From: Bradyrhizobium sp. BTAi1
GTDB taxonomy: Bacteria; Pseudomonadota; Alphaproteobacteria; Rhizobiales; Xanthobacteraceae
Reading direction: 5' to 3'
Assembly (NCBI RefSeq): GCF_000015165.1
Contig: NC_009485.1
Span: 5,847,501-5,911,500 of the forward strand
DNA length: 64,000 bases
The stretch's first letter is position 1, and each line of letters opens with the position of its first letter. Of this stretch, positions 8,927-18,414 are shown in pieces. The translations under genes and the position numbers were made by a program. The notes under the pieces are model-generated. The model was not told where the DNA came from. It searched no databases and was given only the letters and a program-made list of their open reading frames with translations.

Positions 8927-9943
8927 TCAAATCTGATGATACTCGCGATACCAACGCGCGAACCGCGCGATGCCGTCGGCAATCGGGGTTGCCGGCCGGA
9001 AGCCGATATCGCGCTCGAGATCGCTCACGTCCGCATAGGTCGCTTCGACGTCCCCCGGCTGCATCGGCAGCATCTCCTTGATCGCCGGCCGCCCAAACTC
9101 CTTCTCCAGCAGCGTTATCACGTCCATCAGCTGTTCGGGGTGATTGTTGCCGATATTGTAAATTCGCCAGGGCGCCCGGCTGCTGGAGGGGTCGGGCCGG
9201 GTTCCGTCCCAGTCCGGATTGCCCTGCGGAGGGCGGCCGATCAGGCGATGAATCGCCTGCACAATGTCGTCGATATAGGTAAAATCCCGCCGCATCTGGC
9301 CATGATTGAACAGTCTGACCGGCTGGCCCGCCAGGATGGCCTTGGCGAAGATGAACATCGCCATGTCCGGCCGCCCCCAGGGCCCGTAGACGGTGAAGAA
9401 GCGCAGGCCCGTCGCCGGCAGCCGATACAGATGACTGTAGGAATGCGCCATCAGCTCGTTGGCCTTCTTGCTCGCCGCATAGAGGCTGATCGGATGGTCG
9501 ACATTGTCCTTCACCGAGAACGGTAGCTTGGTGTTGGCGCCATAGACCGACGAGGACGAGGCGAACAGCAGGTGCGCGCAGCCGTGATGCCGGCAGCCCT
9601 CAAGGATGTTGATGAAGCCTTCGAGATTGGCATCGACATAAGCGTGCGGATTGTCCAGCGAGTAGCGCACGCCCGCCTGGGCGGCGAGATGCACAACCGC
9701 CGGAAAATGGTGGGCTGCGAACAGCGCCTTGACGCCGGCACGATCGACCAGATCGAGCTTGTGGAAAATGAAGCCGGGCTGGGCGGCCAGACGATCGAGG
9801 CGCGCCTGCTTCAGCTTCGGGTCGTAATAGGCGTTGATGTTATCGATGCCGATCACCTGCCGCCCCTCGGCGAGCAGCCGCTGCGCCAGGTGGAAGCCGA
9901 TGAAGCCGGCCGCGCCGGTCACAAGGATGGGATCGTCTGCCAT
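8927..9943 (-). CDS. lpsL: UDP-glucuronate 4-epimerase
   Basis: A 338-residue extended SDR with the NAD-binding GAAGFIG at 10-16 and the catalytic pair Y155/K159 (LYAASKK). Features of the UDP-glucuronate epimerase subgroup are NAYYDPKLKQARL after the nucleotide loop, RRDFTYIDDIV, IYNIGNNHPEQLM and MQPGDVEATYAD. It interconverts UDP-glucuronate and UDP-galacturonate, a sugar of rhizobial LPS and capsule. The gene lies 9 bases after the stop of the UDP-sugar dehydrogenase gene on the same strand, so the two are probably an oxidation-epimerisation pair. Act on UDP-N-acetyl-hexosaminuronate cannot be excluded given the TviB-type neighbour. Confidence 0.92.
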   Translation of the reverse strand: MADDPILVTGAAGFIGFHLAQRLLAEGRQVIGIDNINAYYDPKLKQARLDRLAAQPGFIFHKLDLVDRAGVKALFAAHHFPAVVHLAAQAGVRYSLDNPHAYVDANLEGFINILEGCRHHGCAHLLFASSSSVYGANTKLPFSVKDNVDHPISLYAASKKANELMAHSYSHLYRLPATGLRFFTVYGPWGRPDMAMFIFAKAILAGQPVRLFNHGQMRRDFTYIDDIVQAIHRLIGRPPQGNPDWDGTRPDPSSSRAPWRIYNIGNNHPEQLMDVITLLEKEFGRPAIKEMLPMQPGDVEATYADVSDLERDIGFRPATPIADGIARFARWYREYHQI

Positions 9944-9952
9944 ATCGCTCTC

Positions 9953-11236
9953 TCAGGGCCGCCACAGCTCGATGGCGCCGGGTTTGCTCGCGCGGTCGAG
10001 CTTCATCTTGACGTCGAGCACAAGGCCATGGCCTTCGCGCAGGAGAGCCTGAACCAACGACCAGCCGCCAGCCAGAAACTGATCGTGGGACACCGCGAGC
10101 ACGACCGCATCGGCCGGGCGCAGCGCCGCGAACGCGGTGAGGTCGATGCCGTATTCCTCATGCACCGCCGCTGCATCGGCGAGAGGGTCGGCGACCTGCA
10201 CCTCGACACCGAACGACTGCAGTTCGCGGACAATGTCGATCACACGCGAATTGCGGATGTCCGGCACGTTCTCCTTGAACGTCATGCCGAGAATGGTGAC
10301 GACGCCGCTTCGCCCTCTGCGCTTCAGCAGCCCACGGATACATTCCCGCGCGATGCGACGGCCCATCTCATCGTTGATGCGACGTCCGGCGAGGATGACT
10401 TCGGGATGATACCCGGCCTTTTCGGCGCGATACGTCAGGTAATAGGGATCGACACCGATGCAGTGCCCGCCCACCAGTCCGGGCGAGAACGGCAAGAAGT
10501 TCCATTTGGTGCCGGCCGCCGCGAGGACGTCGCCGGTATCGATCTCCAATGCCTGGAAGATCAGCGACAGTTCGTTCATGAAGGCGATGTTGAGATCGCG
10601 CTGCGTGTTCTCGATGACCTTGGCCGCCTCCGCCACCTTGATCGAGGGGGCGCGATGAATCCCGGCGATGACGACCGATCCGTAGACCTCCGCGACAATT
10701 TGCAGGGTGTGCGGGTTCTGCGCCGACACCACCTTGGTGATCGTCTCGAAGCGATGGGTCTTGTCACCAGGATTGATGCGCTCCGGCGAATAGCCGACAT
10801 TGAAATCGGTCCCGGCCTTGAGCGCCGAGCCGCTTTCCAGCAGCGGCACGCAGTCTTCCTCGACGGCACCTGGATAGACGGTCGATTCATAGACCACGAT
10901 GTCGCCCCGCTTCAGCACGGCGGCCACGCTTCGGGTGGCGGCGAGCATGGCGCCGAGATCCGGCCGCCGCGCGCTGTCGATCGGGGTCGGAACCGTGACG
11001 ATGAAAAAATCGGCAGAGCCGAGATCTGCCGGGTCGCTGGTGAAGCGCAGCCCGGGATGGCGGAGATCGGCGGCATCGACCTCACAGGTCCGGTCCTGCC
11101 CATCCCTCAGTTCGGCGACCCGCTTGGCATCGATGTCAAACCCAAGGACGGGGCCGCCTGCGCGTGCAAACGCTGCGGCAACCGGCAGGCCGACGTAACC
11201 AAGGCCTATCACCGCGATCTTCCGGCCATGAGACAT
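9953..11236 (-). CDS. UDP-sugar 6-dehydrogenase, TviB/WbpO type
   Basis: A 427-residue nucleotide-sugar dehydrogenase. GLGYVG at 11-16 binds NAD, YSPERINPGDK at about 149-159 and the active-site cysteine C259 in GGHCIGVDPYYL are diagnostic. The SPERINPGDK wording and overall length resemble TviB/WbpO (UDP-GlcNAc or UDP-GalNAc 6-dehydrogenases) more than UDP-glucose dehydrogenase, so the product is probably a UDP-N-acetylhexosaminuronic acid; a UDP-glucose substrate is the alternative. I start at ATG 11236 (MSHGRKIAVIG), which places the Rossmann strand at the usual distance; an upstream in-frame start at 11296 would add 20 unconserved residues. Divergent from the UPF0104 gene across a 200-base gap that should hold both promoters. 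Confidence 0.9.
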   Translation of the reverse strand: MSHGRKIAVIGLGYVGLPVAAAFARAGGPVLGFDIDAKRVAELRDGQDRTCEVDAADLRHPGLRFTSDPADLGSADFFIVTVPTPIDSARRPDLGAMLAATRSVAAVLKRGDIVVYESTVYPGAVEEDCVPLLESGSALKAGTDFNVGYSPERINPGDKTHRFETITKVVSAQNPHTLQIVAEVYGSVVIAGIHRAPSIKVAEAAKVIENTQRDLNIAFMNELSLIFQALEIDTGDVLAAAGTKWNFLPFSPGLVGGHCIGVDPYYLTYRAEKAGYHPEVILAGRRINDEMGRRIARECIRGLLKRRGRSGVVTILGMTFKENVPDIRNSRVIDIVRELQSFGVEVQVADPLADAAAVHEEYGIDLTAFAALRPADAVVLAVSHDQFLAGGWSLVQALLREGHGLVLDVKMKLDRASKPGAIELWRP

Positions 11237-11437
11237 AAATTGATATTCCGGTCGTTTCGGAGGCCATTGACGCCACCCCTGCGACTGTTTAGCCACCGGG
11301 GCTCATGGACCGCAAGGGGGCGCCGCCATCACGGCTCGGCTCCCCACCGAGGTCCGGTCACCTTGCCAGGACGGGGAGTTGCGCGTCTCGCACTCGGCTT
11401 GGGCCGTTTTCAAACCAGACAGCGAAGCCGAGCCGGC

Positions 11438-12400
11438 ATGCGTGCGATTCTCATTCTCCTCCTCCGGATCGTGGTGTCGCTCGCCCTGCTCTATCTCGCG
11501 CTGCGCGGGATCAACTTCGCGGCGATCGGCGAGCGGCTCAGCCAGATCAACATCGGCTGGATCGTGCTGGCGGTCGGCATCACGCTGTTCCAGATCTTCA
11601 TCGGCGCGCTGCGATGGCGGGAGATTTCAGCGCTGTGCGGCGCGCCGCTGACGGATTTGCAGGCATTCCGCTACAACATGATCGGGGCATTCTTCAATCA
11701 GACCCTGCCCTCCTCCATCGGCGGCGATGCCGTGCGCCTGTGGCTGATCGGCCGGACCGGTGCCGGCTGGCGTGCCGCCAGCTACTCGATCCTGACCGAT
11801 CGCGCAGTCGGCTTCATCGCCCTGGCCCTCATCATCGTGGCGAGCCTGCCGTGGAGCTATGGCATGATCGCCGACGACAAGGGACGGTTGGCCCTGGTGC
11901 TGGTCGATGCGGCCGCGCTGGCTGCCGGCGTCGGCTTTCTCACGATCGGCTATCTGCCAGCCGCGTGGATGAAGGCGTGGTGGCCGACCCGGCACGTCTA
12001 TGCCTGCTCGGTGATCGCAAGGAAGGTGATCCTGGGCAGGACGACGGCCGCCAAGATCGCAGTCCTGTCGCTCTCGATCCATGTGCTCGCCGTCGTGATC
12101 GCATGGTGCGCCGTGCGCTCGATCGCAGCCCCGGCTGCCTTCGAACAACTATTCCTGCTGACGCCACCGATCATGCTCATCACCATGCTGCCGATCTCGA
12201 TCGCCGGCTGGGGCGTACGCGAGGCGACCATGATGGTGGCCTTCGGCTATGCCGGCCTCGCGCCGGCCGACGGCACGGTGGTCTCGATCCTGTTCGGCGC
12301 GGTCTATTTCATCGTCGGCGGCATGGGCGGCCTGGTGTGGATTCTCAGCGCCGAAAAAGGCGCGGGCAGCCTGACCGTTCCGGCGACCGTCGAAGAGTAA
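11438..12400 (+). CDS. UPF0104 / LPG-synthase-like integral membrane protein
   Basis: A 320-residue protein with about eight hydrophobic segments beginning at the N-terminus (ILILLLRIVVSLALLYLAL). NQTLPSSIGGDAVRLWLI at about 87-104 and the late AGWGVREA motif are typical of the UPF0104 family, related to the flippase domain of lysylphosphatidylglycerol synthase and common next to polysaccharide genes. No catalytic function is established; a lipid-linked substrate transport role is an inference. Start at ATG 11438 because the protein begins with the first membrane segment there, although the frame is open much further upstream, antisense to tviB-like and lpsL. It ends 2 bases before the stop of the convergent asnB-like gene. 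Confidence 0.85.
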   Translation: MRAILILLLRIVVSLALLYLALRGINFAAIGERLSQINIGWIVLAVGITLFQIFIGALRWREISALCGAPLTDLQAFRYNMIGAFFNQTLPSSIGGDAVRLWLIGRTGAGWRAASYSILTDRAVGFIALALIIVASLPWSYGMIADDKGRLALVLVDAAALAAGVGFLTIGYLPAAWMKAWWPTRHVYACSVIARKVILGRTTAAKIAVLSLSIHVLAVVIAWCAVRSIAAPAAFEQLFLLTPPIMLITMLPISIAGWGVREATMMVAFGYAGLAPADGTVVSILFGAVYFIVGGMGGLVWILSAEKGAGSLTVPATVEE

Positions 12401-12402
12401 GG

Positions 12403-14373
12403 CTATCCGGCGCGGCCCCATTCGTCGTACCAGGCCTCGGCCATCAGCACGTTCCAGAGCCAGTACGCATGATTGTGACGGCGGCTGAGATGCTCTTCGA
12501 ACATGCGCGTCACGCGCGTGGGAGCGAACAGGCCCTGCCGCTTCAGTCGTGCGGGTGACAGCAAATCGCCGGCCCATGATTTCAGCGGCCCGCGCAGCCA
12601 GGCATCGAGCGGAATGCTGAAACCGGTCTTCGGCCGGTCGATCATGTCAGCAGGAACATGGCGATACAGGACCTGTCGGACGAGCCATTTGCCACGACCG
12701 TCGCGGACCTTCATGCTCGCAGGCACCCGGGTCGAGAATTCGACGACATCCCTGTCGAGGAAGGGCACGCGCGTCTCCAATGCCACGGCCATCGCGGCAC
12801 GATCCACCTTCTGCAGGATGTCATCGCTCAGATAGCTCAGGGAATCCGCCAGCGTCATGCGATCGAGCAGGCTTATCTGCCCCCTCAGCTGTTTCATCTC
12901 GCTCGCAGCCCAGCTCGCCCGCTCCTCGCCCGCGACGACCGTCGCGCGCGGATCCTGGTCGATCGAGCACAGCGTCCGATACAGGCCATCGAAGCCGTCG
13001 GCGGCGACGATGCGGGCGAGCTTGGCGACCTGATCACCAGCATGCCGGACCCTGAGCCGGGCGGGCAACACCGGCTGCAACATATTGAGCAGCGTATCGG
13101 CCGGCTCCGGAGCGATGGCGCCGAGCGCGGCTCCGATCGCCCGCCGCAACGGCATCGGCACGCGACCGAGACGCGCCTGCAGCGCGCTACCCCAGACATG
13201 CCTGTTGTAGCCGCCGAACAGCTCGTCACCCGCATCGCCCGACAGCGCGACGGTGACGTGCCGGCGCGCCAGCTGCGCCACAAGATGGGTCGGGATCTGC
13301 GAGGAATCGGCGAACGGCTCGTCGTAAATCCGCGGCAGCTTCGGCACCACCTCCATCGCGGTCCGCGCATCAACATAGAGCTCGGTATGATCGGTGCCGA
13401 GATGCTGCGCGACTTTGCGCGCGTCCTCGGCCTCGTTGTAACCGCCCTCGGCAAAGCCGATGCTGAAGGTGCGAACGGGCTGGCTCGCCTGCGCCTGCAT
13501 CAGCGCCACGATGGTCGAGGAGTCGACGCCGCCGGACAGGAAGGCGCCGAGCGGCACATCCGACAGGCACTGCCGCTTCACCGCCGTCGACAACAGCTGC
13601 TCCAGCCGCGCGATCGCCTCGCTTTCGCCGCTGATCCGATCACCTTGGGCGGCGACGACGGTATCACGCAGCGACCAATAGGATTGCGCGGTGGGCGACG
13701 TCCCAGGTCCAGCGTCGGCGACGAAGGCAACGAAAGAAGCGGGTGGCAATTTGCGCACGTCGCGCCAGATGGTAGCCGGCGCCGGCACGTAAGAATAGCG
13801 CATGAAATCGGTGAGCGCGGCCCGATCTAGCGACGGTGCCCATCCGGGATGGGCCGCGAGCGCCTTGAGCTCGGAGCCGAACACCAGGTCGGCGCCGCTC
13901 CAGCCATAGAACAGCGGCTTCTCGCCGAACCGATCCCGCGCCAGGATCAGCTGCCTCGTTTCAGCGTCCCACAACGCGAAGGCAAACATCCCGATCAGGC
14001 GCTGCAGCGCCGGGACGAGACCCCATTGTCTGATGGCGGCGAGCAGCGTTTCGGTGTCGGAATGGCCACGCCAGTTCGGCGCGGCGGCGGCGTCCTCGAG
14101 CTCGGCACGCAGATCGAGATGATTGTAGATTTCGCCGTTGAAGGTGATCGTATAGCGGCCGCAAGCACTGTGCATCGGCTGCGCGCCGGCCTCCGACAGA
14201 TCGAGAATCGCAAGGCGCCGCTGTCCCAACGCAATGCCCTGCCGGCCGCTGACCCAGCTGCCGGACGCATCGGGACCGCGATGCGCCAGCGCGGCTGTCA
14301 TCCGCCCGACAATCCCGGCCAGCGCGCTGTCGTCCGCCCCTCCCGGTCTGAACAGGCCGGCTATGCCGCACAT
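12403..14373 (-). CDS. asnB: Asparagine synthase (glutamine-hydrolysing) family protein
   Basis: A 656-residue class II amidotransferase. The protein begins MCGIAGLF, so C2 becomes the N-terminal nucleophile after Met removal; HRGPD at 31-35 and the FNGEIYN glutaminase loop follow. The ATP-pyrophosphatase half has SGGVDSS at 280-286 and ALSGDAGDELFGGYNRH. It hydrolyses glutamine and forms an amide through an adenylated carboxylate. Inside a polysaccharide locus with a uronic-acid dehydrogenase (TviB-like) it may amidate hexuronic acids, as WbpS-type proteins are thought to do, instead of making free asparagine; the sequence does not separate these. It follows the TIGR04372 gene by 38 bases on the same strand. 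Confidence 0.92.
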   Translation of the reverse strand: MCGIAGLFRPGGADDSALAGIVGRMTAALAHRGPDASGSWVSGRQGIALGQRRLAILDLSEAGAQPMHSACGRYTITFNGEIYNHLDLRAELEDAAAAPNWRGHSDTETLLAAIRQWGLVPALQRLIGMFAFALWDAETRQLILARDRFGEKPLFYGWSGADLVFGSELKALAAHPGWAPSLDRAALTDFMRYSYVPAPATIWRDVRKLPPASFVAFVADAGPGTSPTAQSYWSLRDTVVAAQGDRISGESEAIARLEQLLSTAVKRQCLSDVPLGAFLSGGVDSSTIVALMQAQASQPVRTFSIGFAEGGYNEAEDARKVAQHLGTDHTELYVDARTAMEVVPKLPRIYDEPFADSSQIPTHLVAQLARRHVTVALSGDAGDELFGGYNRHVWGSALQARLGRVPMPLRRAIGAALGAIAPEPADTLLNMLQPVLPARLRVRHAGDQVAKLARIVAADGFDGLYRTLCSIDQDPRATVVAGEERASWAASEMKQLRGQISLLDRMTLADSLSYLSDDILQKVDRAAMAVALETRVPFLDRDVVEFSTRVPASMKVRDGRGKWLVRQVLYRHVPADMIDRPKTGFSIPLDAWLRGPLKSWAGDLLSPARLKRQGLFAPTRVTRMFEEHLSRRHNHAYWLWNVLMAEAWYDEWGRAG

Positions 14374-14411
14374 GACGCGCCCTCAGATGCGCCGTCGCTC
14401 AGTGGCATCGC

Positions 14412-16367
14412 TCACCCGCCCTCGGCCACTTCGGGAAGGAAGTGTTTTTCGTGCCTGGCGAGGAACGCAAGGCTGGGGCGGCTCGGGCCATAGAAATAGG
14501 GCAGCGCAAGCGCCCGCTTCCAACGCGCCAGAAGCCGCTCGGTATCATAACCGGTCTCGAATGCCGCAGACCGCCCCTCCGCCAGCGCCAGGACTTCCTC
14601 TACGGCCTGACAGATCTCTTCAGCCGAGTTGTTCTCAGGGTGAGCGGCGCTGCGGCCCAGCACTGCGGCATCGAACACCCGCCATCGCCACGGCTCCATT
14701 GTCAGCTGCCGTTGCGTAAGCATGGTTCCGTCAGCCAATTTGACTGGCTTGAGCGCGAAACGAACATTCGCGTTCCACAACTGAGCGTCGGTGGTGATCG
14801 CATTGACGATGGCACAGGGAATGCCGAAGCTAACTGCCACATTCGTCAAGCCCGACGTGGTGCCGATGAAGGCGCGGGCATGTCGGATCAGGTGAATGTC
14901 CATTCGCTCGGAGCGGAATTCGCTCAGAGCATAATCGATGGTCCGCGCCAGCGGCGGCAGCTTGGGAGAGTTCGGACCTCCGAGCTTGATGACCCATCCC
15001 CCGCGTGAGGTGATCAGGCGAATCGCGTCGAGGGATGCTTCGATCGGCGCGTTACGATGCGTCTGCCCGGTTCCAATGAACTCGAAATAATGGGCAGCGT
15101 CGCGCGTGTGAAGACAAACATACCAGTCGTCGGCCTTCATGCCGTACCTGGAGCAGAGCTGAACAAACCGCTCGGCGGCAACATCCGAAATGGATGCATC
15201 GTAGGCGTCGCGCAGCGGATGCGATCGTCCTTCCCGCTCCCATTGTTCGAGCGCGATCGCGCCCGCATCCTGCCAAGGCACGGCTCGGCCGTCCGGTAGC
15301 CGGAAAGCATTGAAGCTCAGACCGCACCAGCGCTGAAGCGACAACAACTCCTCAGCCACACGCTCGGAGATCGTCTCACCGATGACGAGGACCCGGCCGA
15401 ACCCTTTGAACAGCTCGAAGAACGCGGCGTTGGCGATCAATCCCGGACGTACGACGATCACCGCCTTGCCCGACCACCAGCCGAGCTCACGCATCCGGAA
15501 CAGAATGTCGAGCATCCCGAGATGGCCGATCTGGGTGGCCCATTCCTCGGGAACCAGCCGCAATTCGTCGAAGCTGACATCAAGCCGCTCGAACAGCTGC
15601 GTCAACTCCGCCGACAGCGGCGGAGGCGATTTGCGGAGACGCTGCTGCGCCTCCAGAGCACGTTCGAACAGCCGGATTCCGAGCTCTCCGCGACCGACAT
15701 GGGTCACCCGCTGTCCCGTGAAATTGCACAAATCGAACAAGCGGCCCTCCGAGCCGCACAGCACATCGAAGCTGTTGGGACGGTAGAGCATCGAACCTCG
15801 CGCGGCGATGTTCTGATGCGGGCGGAAAAAGTGCAAGCTGCTCCTGCACGCCCAGAACATCGCGTCCAACGCGCTTTGCTCGTCTCCGCAGATCATGTCG
15901 ACCATCGCCTTATGGTAGGCGAGATCGGTCATCGAGCACAGCTCATCATTCGTCGCGCCGGACGCGGCGTCCCGCGCGGCCTCGAACTCACCGAGCTCGA
16001 ACAGCGACCGGACGAGTGCATAGCGGACGCTCGTTTCATCCCGCGGCAGCGTCTCGCGGCGGACCACGTCGACGACCTCCCGATAGGCGCCAACCCTATG
16101 CAGAACATGAACGCATGCAAAATAGAAGCGACGGCTCAAAGCCGTCGAAAAGCGAAAACCCGGCTCGTCTGCCAGATGAGAGGTGGCATAGGGAAAATAG
16201 GCTTGATACATGCGCTCGCGAAGCGGAACTCTCACGACTTCAGCGATGACAAGACCAAGAAATACGGCACGCCTCGGCAGCAGATTGAGCGTCGTGCCGA
16301 ACATCACGAATACAAGATAGACGAACCGGCGATAGCGAGCGCGCTTGAATATCTGAAGCGATTTCAT
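14412..16367 (-). CDS. TIGR04372-type putative glycosyltransferase, copy 1
   Basis: A 651-residue protein with a hydrophobic N-terminal stretch (VYLVFVMFGTTLNLLP), a helical middle region and a C-terminal domain with the TIGR04372 pattern: ATQIGHLGMLDILFRMRELG, WYVCLHTRDA, HRNAPIEASLDAI, GGWVIKLGGPN, IDYALS, MDIHLIRHARAFIGTTSGL and FGIPCAIVN. This family is found in polysaccharide loci and is annotated as putative glycosyltransferase; no donor or acceptor is known to me. Three further full-length members occur in this window (43911, 46073, 56130). Start is uncertain: ATG 16367 is used here, but an in-frame TTG at 16391 would add 8 residues. Visibly less GC-rich than the genes before it. Confidence 0.82.
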   Translation of the reverse strand: MKSLQIFKRARYRRFVYLVFVMFGTTLNLLPRRAVFLGLVIAEVVRVPLRERMYQAYFPYATSHLADEPGFRFSTALSRRFYFACVHVLHRVGAYREVVDVVRRETLPRDETSVRYALVRSLFELGEFEAARDAASGATNDELCSMTDLAYHKAMVDMICGDEQSALDAMFWACRSSLHFFRPHQNIAARGSMLYRPNSFDVLCGSEGRLFDLCNFTGQRVTHVGRGELGIRLFERALEAQQRLRKSPPPLSAELTQLFERLDVSFDELRLVPEEWATQIGHLGMLDILFRMRELGWWSGKAVIVVRPGLIANAAFFELFKGFGRVLVIGETISERVAEELLSLQRWCGLSFNAFRLPDGRAVPWQDAGAIALEQWEREGRSHPLRDAYDASISDVAAERFVQLCSRYGMKADDWYVCLHTRDAAHYFEFIGTGQTHRNAPIEASLDAIRLITSRGGWVIKLGGPNSPKLPPLARTIDYALSEFRSERMDIHLIRHARAFIGTTSGLTNVAVSFGIPCAIVNAITTDAQLWNANVRFALKPVKLADGTMLTQRQLTMEPWRWRVFDAAVLGRSAAHPENNSAEEICQAVEEVLALAEGRSAAFETGYDTERLLARWKRALALPYFYGPSRPSLAFLARHEKHFLPEVAEGG

Positions 16368-17223
16368 CCAACAAAGTCCCAACAGAGCCAAGGCTCTTCA
16401 TTCTCTAGCGTCCGAAGCGAGACCGAGATTGGAAGACCTACCCAGCGCGTTGCGGAGCAAGGCCCTGCTCGAAATCACTATCGATGTTGAGATAATGAAC
16501 GCGCATAGTCCAAGCGAAAGCGTCTTTGCCGAGATGGTCGGCTTGGCGGGGGGTGATCAAGAGCTGCATCGATCGTGCCAGCAGAACTATAGCAGAGCGG
16601 GTCCTGCCAAGCCAAGCCGGACCTACGGATCAGAACCAATCCGTTTTGTATGCTGCACAATCCATGACCGCCATTCCCGCGGTCCCGATCGAGCGACCGT
16701 CCTGGACCGCTGTTGACAACACAAGGCACGGCCCCCTGAGCGAGATGGGAACGGAGATCCTGGACGGCCGAGGACGCGCTTGACGGTTTCAGCCAATGGT
16801 CTTCGCCTCCCCCCTTGACGACAACATGCCTGAGGATCGGTTCGCCCTCACCAGTCGAATTCTGAAGCATCATTCATCTGGGCCACTGCCCGCCCAAGGC
16901 ATTTGCCGACTCCCTCAAGGCGGCCCCTTCCCTGCATTCTGCTAACGGCCATCCTGGACAGACCCCCATGGGAACACCATTGTCGACGATATTAGCTCGG
17001 CATACGGGCTTCATCACGCCGGAGCTAGCCTCTCAAGCAGATCCGACGCAAGCCCGAATCGCTTGTTCCGAAGCCGCAATCGACTTAGGATCGCTCCCCT
17101 GAATCTATCCAACGCTTGTTGACCTCATTCTTGACGTCGACAACGACGCGACAGATGCCGATATCGGCAATGCCACCTTCCGCCGCCTAAATTGCGTGGC
17201 GTTGATCGAGACGAGAAGCCTAC
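16368..17223. other. 856-base intergenic region
   Basis: Separates two divergent genes, so it should carry promoters for both. Short frames exist on both strands but none has a convincing ribosome binding site, family motif or codon bias. By eye it is less GC-rich than the flanks. I see no repeat, tRNA or mobile-element end. Confidence 0.5.
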
Positions 17224-18303
17224 ATGCGCCGCGCGAATTGCTACTTGGTGGTTATACTGGCGCTTACTTCAATCGCAGGAGCAGTTCTGTTTTTCGCCGC
17301 AAGACCGTTCGGCTCGACCAGTTCCGATGCGATCTTTCTGCCGTTCGATCTCCGATACAATGGTGCTTACAAGCTGCACAGCCTGCCGTCGCACGGCCTG
17401 GATATCCTTTGGATCGGGTCTTCGCGCGCCGCCACCTTCCGTTCGAATGCGTTCCAGCCGTACAGCTTCTACAACATGTCGTTCACTGCGTGGACGACCG
17501 ACCAGATCGCGGACGTCTTCGAACGCGCGACCCGGGACACCAAGCCTCGCGTCGTGATCCTCTCTCTCGACTATTTTCTCTTTACCGACGCCTGGGAGCA
17601 GGCAAATGCCGGCTCCAGGACAATGATCTACGGACAGACATGGACCTATCTGCGCTCGAGCATCGCGGATTTCCTCCAAACTGCACTCAAGCACCCGCGA
17701 ATTCTGCAGAAGGCGTTGTTTGAGGCGGGGCCGTTTGTCGGCACGCAGGCGCTTCTGCAGGAAGAAGGGTTTCGCCGGGACGGCTCGTATCAGTTCTCCG
17801 CGTCCCATATCGACGATGCACGCCAACGCCATCAGACCGCGGAAACGCTGGTACAGGCGATCCCCGGGGGCACTGAAATGTCGGAGCGCCAGATGGCGGC
17901 AATCGGCCGGATCGCCGAGATGGCGAAGCAGCGCGGCATCACGCTCGTCGGCGTGCAGTTGCCATTCATTCGCGCCGGAATCGATTATCTTGATCACAAC
18001 GAATCCTACCGGGACTACGCGGGCGTGTGGCGCGAGTTCGAAAGTGATCGAAATCGCAACCGGCTCGAGACACTCGGCATTCGGTTTTTCGACCTGGCAC
18101 GCTCGCCGATCAACGATGATAAGGCGAATTTCGTCGACTCCTATCATGTCAGCGAGCTCGGAGCGCTGCGCGTCATCCAACGACTGCTCGACCTTCCTGG
18201 ATTTCGCGCGATCTTTCCGGACATCGACCCGGTCAGGACCGAGCAGCATGTTCGAGAAGTCACCTCAGAAAGCCGACCGGCTTTGCGGATCGGTTCCCCC
18301 TAG
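17224..18303 (+). CDS. Membrane-anchored SGNH-like protein (acyl-transfer partner), A1
   Basis: A 359-residue protein with one N-terminal membrane anchor (CYLVVILALTSIAGAVLFF) and an exported domain. GSSRAATF at 65-72 fits the nucleophile block of SGNH-fold proteins, and D305-S-Y-H308 near the C-terminus fits the catalytic Asp/His pair. Proteins of this type (AlgX/AlgJ, DltD-like) work in the periplasm with an MBOAT protein to put acetyl groups on polysaccharides. The MBOAT gene lies 1.6 kb downstream and two close paralogues (21488, 22755) follow it, which supports that role. Start ATG 17224 has GAGAAG just upstream. The family assignment rests on motifs read by eye. Confidence 0.7.
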   Translation: MRRANCYLVVILALTSIAGAVLFFAARPFGSTSSDAIFLPFDLRYNGAYKLHSLPSHGLDILWIGSSRAATFRSNAFQPYSFYNMSFTAWTTDQIADVFERATRDTKPRVVILSLDYFLFTDAWEQANAGSRTMIYGQTWTYLRSSIADFLQTALKHPRILQKALFEAGPFVGTQALLQEEGFRRDGSYQFSASHIDDARQRHQTAETLVQAIPGGTEMSERQMAAIGRIAEMAKQRGITLVGVQLPFIRAGIDYLDHNESYRDYAGVWREFESDRNRNRLETLGIRFFDLARSPINDDKANFVDSYHVSELGALRVIQRLLDLPGFRAIFPDIDPVRTEQHVREVTSESRPALRIGSP

Positions 18304-18414
18304 ACTGCCAGCCTGATTCAGCCGGATCGCTGCCGGTCGGGATCGCCGCGCTGATAGCCTTAAGCGCCCTGTCCGTAGGCGTACCGGATAAGCGCGCCCT
18401 GGCTCCTCAGGAAG

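Noticed and set aside
5146..9526. Plus-strand open frames at 5146-7536 and 7613-9526
   Set aside because: Antisense to GT41 copy 3, manC and lpsL, which have clear motifs; the frames are shadows.
16478..16873. Minus-strand frame of 131 codons in the 16.4-17.2 kb gap
   Set aside because: No ribosome binding site, family feature or resemblance to neighbours that I could align.
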